Below are positions 7,889 to 12,728 of a stretch of DNA of 12,728 nucleotides, piece after piece (the stretch's first letter is position 1; each line of letters starts with the position of its first letter). Below the pieces are notes generated by a model that had not been told where the DNA came from, ran no database searches, and saw only the letters and a list, made by a program, of their open reading frames with translations. This DNA comes from CAZRRV01 sp964602735. Lineage in GTDB: Bacteria > Bacillota > Clostridia > Oscillospirales > Acutalibacteraceae. The translations under genes and the position numbers were made by a program. Location of the stretch: NCBI GenBank assembly GCA_964602735.1, contig CAZRRV010000042.1, forward strand, positions 1 to 12,728, in the 5' to 3' direction.

Positions 7889-9139
7889 TCAACCGGCTTT
7901 AACCGTAATGTGACCGTTTACGGGCTTGATTAAATCGGTAAACGACGTGCCCGGCTGCCGGTCTTTTTCCACCTGAATATCGTAGGTTCCGCCGCCGTCG
8001 GTCGTTACGAGCACCGTGCCGTCGAGACCGGTGTGGAAAGTCGCCGCGCCGGCGCCCGCATACGCCAGAATGACGCCGGGAGACGGCGGAGAATCCGCCA
8101 TACCTACGGCAATCTTCGGCTTCATAAAATCGATCCAATCGGTAGGATTGTTGCCGGCAACGCCGTGGTGGTTCATCTTAACAACATCGCACCGCATTCT
8201 TTCGCCGTACTTTTGAATCATCTGCCGCTGCTCGTAACCGGCGTCGCCGATGTCGCCGCCGAAAAAGAAAGAGGCTTTTTTATAGGTGATCCTCATGCAC
8301 ATTGACTCGTTGTTGAGGTTGCCCTCTTTGTACGACGCCTCCCAGTCGTGACCCTTGAACGGGAAAAGAATCTCGACCTCCGCGGGGCCGAAACCGAATT
8401 TGTCGCCCTCTTCGAGCACGGCGCGGGGAACGCCCATATCGTCGGCGGTTTTGAAAAGCTCGGTATACATTCCGTTGCCCTGTGTGAAATACAGCGAGCC
8501 GGTGGTGTAAAGCCGTTTGATCTCCAGACCGCTGCCGAAAACCTCTTTATACCCGCCCATATGATCCTCGTGGGCGTGGCTTACGACAAGATAGTCGATT
8601 TTCTTTACGCCGAGTTTTTTAATCGAATCGATAGCGTAGGATACGCAGCCCGTCGTATTCATATCGATAAGCATCGTGGTGCCGTCGGGCGCTATTATGA
8701 AAGTATTGTCGCCGGAGTTCGACGCGCCGGTGAAGGTGCTCATGTTCAAATCGGAGCGGAAGAAAAACACCGCGAATTTGCCCTCGCTGTTTTTACGGTT
8801 GAGTATATAATCCCTGTAGGTGTATTCCTCTTTTACATAATCGGCGTACACCGGGTCGACAACGTCGTTTTCGGCTTCGCCGTCGTCGCCGCCGGAATTT
8901 TCGCCTACGTTTTCGTCTCCGGCCGCGCCGCCGGGTTCTTCGCTTCCGGCTTCACCGCCCTGCCCGTCGTCGCCGGAATCCTGGCCGTCACCCGGCTGCG
9001 AGGCGCTTCCGGGATCCGACGACACGCTTCCGCCTCCAACGGACGACACGTCGCCTTTGCCGCGCCTGCCGCACCCGGGCAGGAGAAACAGCAGCGCCGC
9101 GAGAATTACGGCGATTAAAGCCTTCAGGTTTTTCCTCAT
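7889..9139 (-). CDS. ComEC-like metallo-beta-lactamase-fold lipoprotein
   Basis: A 416-residue exported protein. Residues 1-23 are a lipoprotein signal ending in LLPGC (lipidated C23), and 24-92 are a Gly/Ser/Asp/Glu linker. The hydrolase domain spans about 120-390: LLID-type motif I (LID, D159), SHAHEDHMGG (H188, H190, D192, H193), FFGGDIGD (D296) and MNHHG (H324, H325). These match the soluble metallo-beta-lactamase domain of ComEC/Rec2, which in competence proteins is thought to degrade one DNA strand; here the ComEC membrane channel is absent. Expected place is the outer face of the membrane. The ATG at 9139 is chosen because AGAGGTG (9148-9154) lies 8 nt before it; a longer TTG frame from 9172 lacks such a site. 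It lies between the solute-binding protein and the giant beta-helix gene. Nuclease or phosphodiesterase activity is inferred, and the substrate is unknown. Confidence 0.85.
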   Translation of the reverse strand: MRKNLKALIAVILAALLFLLPGCGRRGKGDVSSVGGGSVSSDPGSASQPGDGQDSGDDGQGGEAGSEEPGGAAGDENVGENSGGDDGEAENDVVDPVYADYVKEEYTYRDYILNRKNSEGKFAVFFFRSDLNMSTFTGASNSGDNTFIIAPDGTTMLIDMNTTGCVSYAIDSIKKLGVKKIDYLVVSHAHEDHMGGYKEVFGSGLEIKRLYTTGSLYFTQGNGMYTELFKTADDMGVPRAVLEEGDKFGFGPAEVEILFPFKGHDWEASYKEGNLNNESMCMRITYKKASFFFGGDIGDAGYEQRQMIQKYGERMRCDVVKMNHHGVAGNNPTDWIDFMKPKIAVGMADSPPSPGVILAYAGAGAATFHTGLDGTVLVTTDGGGTYDIQVEKDRQPGTSFTDLIKPVNGHITVKAG

Positions 9140-9180
9140 AAATTTTTCACCTCTTCTGTTCTGCGGCCGCAACTAACCGC

Positions 9181-9198
9181 CGCGGCTCTTACGCCGCG
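9181..9198 (-). other. Stem-loop between binding-protein and hydrolase genes
   Basis: CGCGGC (9181-9186) and GCCGCG (9193-9198) form a 6-bp GC stem with a 6-nt loop, starting right after the TAA (9200-9202) of the binding-protein gene. No T-run follows on the minus strand, so it is unlikely to stop transcription fully. Such stems often protect the 3' end of a binding-protein message and let it accumulate above its operon partners. Confidence 0.4.
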
Positions 9199-9199
9199 T

Positions 9200-10729
9200 T
9201 TATTTGCCTAACGCCTGCGACGCGGCGGCGTTGTTTATAGCCTGATGCGCCGTTTTTATAAGGGATTCGATGTTTTTGTTCGGGTCGGCCGAAAGCGCGG
9301 TGGTAATATCCAAAAGCGCGTCTTCGATCGTGGCGTTGACCTCCCCGTAGGTGCCTTTTAATTTATTAGTGCTGGATTTAAGGGTGTTTATAACCGCGTC
9401 CGCCTCGGGAAAATTGGATTTCTGCCATGTTGTAATCTTCGAGGAAGCCGCCGCCTTATTGGTATAGGGAACATAGGATGTGGTTGTGCACCAGATTTCC
9501 TGAGCCTCGGTTTTGGCGGTATATTTAAGGAACTCGTAGGCACCCTGCATCTCGGTCTTATCGCCGGTATTCGCTATAAACACGCCGGTTCCCTCGCTTA
9601 AGCACTGACCGCGGTACTTCGCGCCGTTATCGACGCCGGTTGTGGCAATCCACGCCGTTTTGAAAGCGGGCTTACCGACATTGTCGTTCACGTCGGCGAT
9701 ATAAGAGTTCGTGTTCGCCCAGAACAGTATGTTGCCGCGGTTAAAGTCGGGCGCGAAGGTCCAGCCGCCGCTGCCTCCCGACTGGGGATAGGCTACACCT
9801 TTCTGATAAAGTTCGGCGGTTATCGTCGCGAATTTTTTCAACGCGTCATGCGGGGCGCCGCTGTCGAGCAGCGACTTTGTGGGTGTCGTTTTCCAGCCGT
9901 TTTCGTTATTGACGATGTCGACGCCCTGAACTCTCAGCATATCGTGGATATTCGTTCCCCTGTTAAAGCTTATGCCGTATTTCGGCGTCGTTTTCTGATC
10001 TTTGGCCGCTATGGCTATTTCCGCGATACTTTCGTAACTTGTGCAGTCGGAAAGCGAGTAAAAGCTGCCGTCCGGCTTTTTGGTCTTCCCGAGCATGTCG
10101 AGATTTACCGACCAGCCGGTTACGCTTACGCCGATGGGAATACCGATAAGTCTGCCGTTGCGGTCGCGGTAGGACTGCTTGACGGTCTCGAACATGTCGT
10201 TTGTCCACTTGTCGGTGTCTTTATCCAGAAAATCCTGAATCGGGGCCGCGAAAGTGCCGTCGGCAACCGTAGAAAGCGTGTACGGGGTTCCGTTGAACAG
10301 GCTGGGATAATTCTTCTTTGTAAGGGTCATCATCTTTGTTACAAGCGCGCCGGCAGAACCCATTTGAAGGCACTTCACGCGGTACTGTTTCTGGCTCGCG
10401 TTGTAGTTTTTGACAATCTGCTGAAGCGCAACGTCTTTTCTGGTATCGTAGGTGCACCACCAGACAATCTCGGTTGTGCCTTTCGCCGGCGCGGCGGAAC
10501 TTGTTTTGCCCGCGGTGCCGTTCGCCGAGCCGGTTCCCGCGCCGTTGCCGTTCGTCTCGGAGCCGGTGCCCGCGGCGCCCTCCGATTCGCCGCCGGTTTC
10601 CGACACCGCGGAATCGACGGAACCCGTACCGTCTTTATCTTTGTTTTTGCTCTTGCCGCATCCGCCGAACGCAACGCATACCATCAGCGCCGCCAGCAGA
10701 ACGGCAAAAAATCTAGTCGATGTTTTCAT
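9200..10729 (-). CDS. ABC transporter substrate-binding lipoprotein (family 1)
   Basis: A 509-residue lipoprotein. Residues 1-24 are a signal peptide ending in VAFGGC (lipidated C24), 25-84 a Gly/Ser/Thr/Asn linker, and the two-lobed solute-binding fold starts with TTEIVWWCTYD near 85. Late motifs such as GAYEFLKYTAKTEAQEIW and TTSYVPYTNKAA are typical of the extracellular family 1 (MalE/UgpB-like) binding proteins that deliver sugars, oligosaccharides or glycerol-3-phosphate to MalF/MalG-type permeases. The ATG at 10729 follows GGAGG (10738-10742) by 8 nt. An in-frame upstream ATG (10768) would add a lysine-rich stretch before the signal peptide but has no ribosome binding site. The protein lies 103 nt after permease 2. 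The ligand cannot be assigned; the UgpB-like character is only suggestive. Confidence 0.9.
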   Translation of the reverse strand: MKTSTRFFAVLLAALMVCVAFGGCGKSKNKDKDGTGSVDSAVSETGGESEGAAGTGSETNGNGAGTGSANGTAGKTSSAAPAKGTTEIVWWCTYDTRKDVALQQIVKNYNASQKQYRVKCLQMGSAGALVTKMMTLTKKNYPSLFNGTPYTLSTVADGTFAAPIQDFLDKDTDKWTNDMFETVKQSYRDRNGRLIGIPIGVSVTGWSVNLDMLGKTKKPDGSFYSLSDCTSYESIAEIAIAAKDQKTTPKYGISFNRGTNIHDMLRVQGVDIVNNENGWKTTPTKSLLDSGAPHDALKKFATITAELYQKGVAYPQSGGSGGWTFAPDFNRGNILFWANTNSYIADVNDNVGKPAFKTAWIATTGVDNGAKYRGQCLSEGTGVFIANTGDKTEMQGAYEFLKYTAKTEAQEIWCTTTSYVPYTNKAAASSKITTWQKSNFPEADAVINTLKSSTNKLKGTYGEVNATIEDALLDITTALSADPNKNIESLIKTAHQAINNAAASQALGK

Positions 10730-10832
10730 TTTCTTTTCCTCCGCTTTTTTATTTGTTTTTTTCTTCATGTTGCCCGAACAAACCAAACTCAACCCATAAC
10801 AATCGGCCCTCCCCCGTGTGTTCATTGAAATA

Positions 10833-11666
10833 TCAGTCTTTTACCGCGCCGGCCGTCATACCCTCTACGATACGGTCAACGCCCAAAATATATATAATTA
10901 CGGGTATAATCATGCTCAAAACGCCGCCGGCGAAAGTGTAACCGGGGGTAAGATTGCTGTCTCCCAACATATTGGCGACGCCTATCGCCACGGTCTGTTT
11001 ACGCTCGTCCAATATAACCAGCAACGGCCAGAAATAGGAATTGTAAACCCCGATAAACGAATTGAGCACCAGAGTGACGATAATCGATTTGCTCAACGGC
11101 AGAACCACGCTCGTGAAATACCGCGTATGCCCGCAGCCGTCGACCTTCGCGGCCTCCCACAGCGCGGGCGGCAGCGACATCATGTGCTGACGCAACATAA
11201 ACAGTCCGCCTATATTCACAAGATCGGTTATGGCTATTCCCAGATATGTATCGAGCAGACCGATTTTCTGGATAAGCAGGTAGTTCGAGATAACCGTTGT
11301 TTCCCCGGGGATCATCATACAGGCGAGGAAAATCGCGAAAAGAGTGTTTTTAAGCGGGAAATTGAAATGCGCGAACGCGTACGCGCACATGGAGCTTACG
11401 ACAATCTGGGTTGGGATCGTTATCAGTATTATGATAAAGGTGTTTTTAAGCAGCCTTAAAACATTGTAACTGCCGAGAGCGTACCGGTAATTTTCGAGGG
11501 TGGGGTGTTTGGTGAACAACTCGACCGGCATATTGTTTATCTCGACGTTCGACTGGAAACTGAAGAGAACGGTTAATATAATCGGCGAGATAATAATCAA
11601 CCCGATTAGGATTTTTACCGCCATCCAAACGGAACTTTTGACTTTTCTGCTTATTCTTCTGCTCAT
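10833..11666 (-). CDS. Carbohydrate ABC permease 2 (MalG/UgpE type)
   Basis: A 277-residue membrane protein with about six hydrophobic segments (first at 13-36). The EAA loop EAAKVDGCGHTRYFTSVVLP (171-190) is the docking site for the ATPase. The C-terminus DRIVEGMTAGAVKD closely follows the family ending (V-E-G-M-T-x-G-A-V-K). The length matches the usual 270-280 residues. GGGAGGT lies 7 nt before the ATG. It begins 22 nt after the stop of permease 1, with which it forms the heterodimeric channel. No ATPase gene is present in the window, so a distant shared ATPase is implied. Confidence 0.93.
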   Translation of the reverse strand: MSRRISRKVKSSVWMAVKILIGLIIISPIILTVLFSFQSNVEINNMPVELFTKHPTLENYRYALGSYNVLRLLKNTFIIILITIPTQIVVSSMCAYAFAHFNFPLKNTLFAIFLACMMIPGETTVISNYLLIQKIGLLDTYLGIAITDLVNIGGLFMLRQHMMSLPPALWEAAKVDGCGHTRYFTSVVLPLSKSIIVTLVLNSFIGVYNSYFWPLLVILDERKQTVAIGVANMLGDSNLTPGYTFAGGVLSMIIPVIIYILGVDRIVEGMTAGAVKD

Positions 11667-11688
11667 AGTCGCAACCTCCCGCCCGGAA

Positions 11689-12582
11689 CTACCGGTAGAA
11701 AACCATTTTCTTTTCGAAAATGAACTGAATCCGCGTTGCTATGAACACTATTACGAAAAGAACGATGGAATAGCAGCATGCCTGGCTGAACATGGCCTCC
11801 TGCATTGCCTTTACATAGATTTCGTATGTGATATTGGTGGTTGTCAGCGCGGGGCCGCCGCCGGTGAGAAGGTTTATCTGCGAAAACATTTTGAAAGACG
11901 ACACAATATTGAGGAACAGAACAAAGAATATCTGCGGCGACGCCAGAGGGATTTGAATGCGGGTCGCCTTTACGAAAGCGTTGGCGCCGTCGAGGGTGGC
12001 CGCTTCGAGCAAATCTTCGGACACATTGCGGAACCCCGCGAGAAGGTAGAGAAAACACGGGGCGATATGCCCCCACACGGTTGCGAAAACGACGCACCAG
12101 AAAGCGGTTTTTTCATTCCCGAGCCAGTAAATGTCGGTTCCCAGAATGCCGTTCAGAAAGCCGCCGCGAAGTTCGGGAGCAAAAAACATCATCCACATTA
12201 TGGCCGCGGCTGACGCGGAAATCGAAAGCGGAAGCGCGTAAAGCGTGGTTATCAGCCGCTGACCCTTTCCCCTCTTCGCGCCTATCAGCGCGAGCAGCAT
12301 CGCGCTTCCGAAAGAAAGCACAAGAACTATTCCGGCATATTTGAATGTGTTGCGGAGAGCTATGAAAAACTCCTCGCCGGTGAAAAGCATTTTCCAGTGG
12401 AAAAGCCCCGCCCAGCCCTGCCATTCGCCTATCATGTTGGTTACGGAAAAAGAGTTGATTATGGTTTTTACAAACGGATAAATCGCGAACATACCGACAA
12501 GTATAACCGCCGGCAGCATCCAGAAATAAGGCAGTACCGAAAAATCGGGATATTTGCTTTTGAAGCCGGAGCTCTTCGACAT
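11689..12582 (-). CDS. Carbohydrate ABC permease 1 (MalF/UgpA type)
   Basis: A 297-residue membrane protein with about six hydrophobic segments (first at 19-45) and the EAA loop EAATLDGANAFVKATRIQIP (193-212). LLTGGGPALTTTNITYEIY (238-256) is the conserved segment after the fifth helix, typical of sugar and glycerol-phosphate permeases of this class. The ATG at 12582 is chosen because GGAGG lies 9 nt before it. The frame stays open upstream to an ATG at 12687, but those extra 35 residues are not hydrophobic, lack a ribosome binding site and do not resemble the family. It is the first complete gene of the minus-strand operon in this window. Confidence 0.92.
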   Translation of the reverse strand: MSKSSGFKSKYPDFSVLPYFWMLPAVILVGMFAIYPFVKTIINSFSVTNMIGEWQGWAGLFHWKMLFTGEEFFIALRNTFKYAGIVLVLSFGSAMLLALIGAKRGKGQRLITTLYALPLSISASAAAIMWMMFFAPELRGGFLNGILGTDIYWLGNEKTAFWCVVFATVWGHIAPCFLYLLAGFRNVSEDLLEAATLDGANAFVKATRIQIPLASPQIFFVLFLNIVSSFKMFSQINLLTGGGPALTTTNITYEIYVKAMQEAMFSQACCYSIVLFVIVFIATRIQFIFEKKMVFYR

Positions 12583-12728
12583 ATTGCATAACCTCCGTTT
12601 GGTTTGCCCGCGCACGGGCGGTACCGCGCGATATTCTCCGCAAAAGTGCGCCGGACGAATGCCGGACACGGATGTAATTGCGCACAAGGTACAGACCCGG
12701 ATTTAAGGCGCGGAACATCATTTTTACC
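12583..12728 (-). other. Leader upstream of permease 1
   Basis: This 146-nt stretch upstream of the operon holds no convincing gene. Apart from the ribosome binding site there is a small hairpin, GCCCG (12606-12610) with CGGGC (12615-12619). I could not find a clear -35/-10 pair on the minus strand, so the promoter may lie beyond the window, or the operon may start with further genes off the right edge. Confidence 0.4.

Noticed and set aside
7872..7892. An upstream TTG start for the giant gene at 7892
   Set aside because: It overlaps the hydrolase stop codon, and the best ribosome binding site lies inside the extension, 8 nt before the ATG at 7871.
10730..10825. An N-terminal extension of the binding protein up to 10825
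   Set aside because: It would place a 32-residue polar, lysine-rich segment before a normal lipoprotein signal peptide, and GGAGG is ideally placed for the ATG at 10729.

Overview
This window most likely comes from a moderately GC-rich, low-complexity-tolerant member of the Bacillota (an uncultured Clostridia-type bacterium is my best guess; taxonomy is inference). Reasons: strong GGAGG-type ribosome binding sites about 8 nt before every start, two lipoproteins with Gram-positive style signal peptides, a sugar-type ABC permease pair with no ATPase beside it (as in systems that share one MsiK/UgpC-type ATPase), and surface proteins with single N-terminal anchors and no outer-membrane barrel.

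Layout. At the left, a single plus-strand gene (106-1029) for a PHP-family metallophosphoesterase has its own sigma70-like promoter (25-52) and a strong intrinsic terminator (1113-1145). A 530-nt convergent intergenic region (1030-1559) follows. It has no credible gene but holds five inverted repeats, including a 63-nt one with perfect 16-bp arms (1331-1393) and the facing minus-strand terminator (1523-1552).

The rest of the window is one minus-strand gene cluster, read from right to left: ABC permease 1 (12582-11689), ABC permease 2 (11666-10833), an ABC substrate-binding lipoprotein (10729-9200), a metallo-beta-lactamase-fold lipoprotein resembling the soluble domain of ComEC (9139-7889), and a giant 2103-residue membrane-anchored beta-helix protein (7871-1560). 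That last protein is built from GGA and FxxN repeats like those of chlamydial Pmp proteins. The tight spacings (22, 103, 60 and 17 nt) and the single terminator after the last gene suggest one operon.

How they may work together. The first three genes make an importer for a carbohydrate or glycerol-phosphate-like solute. The last two, 17 nt apart, add a secreted hydrolase-fold lipoprotein and a very long surface fibre or adhesin. The two lipoproteins and the giant protein each start with a membrane anchor followed by a roughly 55-80-residue disordered linker, so all three should sit outside the membrane and may form a surface capture, hydrolysis and uptake system. The PHP gene, convergent with the operon, may be unrelated or may act on a phosphorylated substrate. 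The pairing of a transporter, a ComEC-like hydrolase and a Pmp-like repeat giant is the most unusual thing here. The giant gene also carries long-range internal DNA duplications (offsets of 1020 and 2904 bp) that point to growth by recombination.
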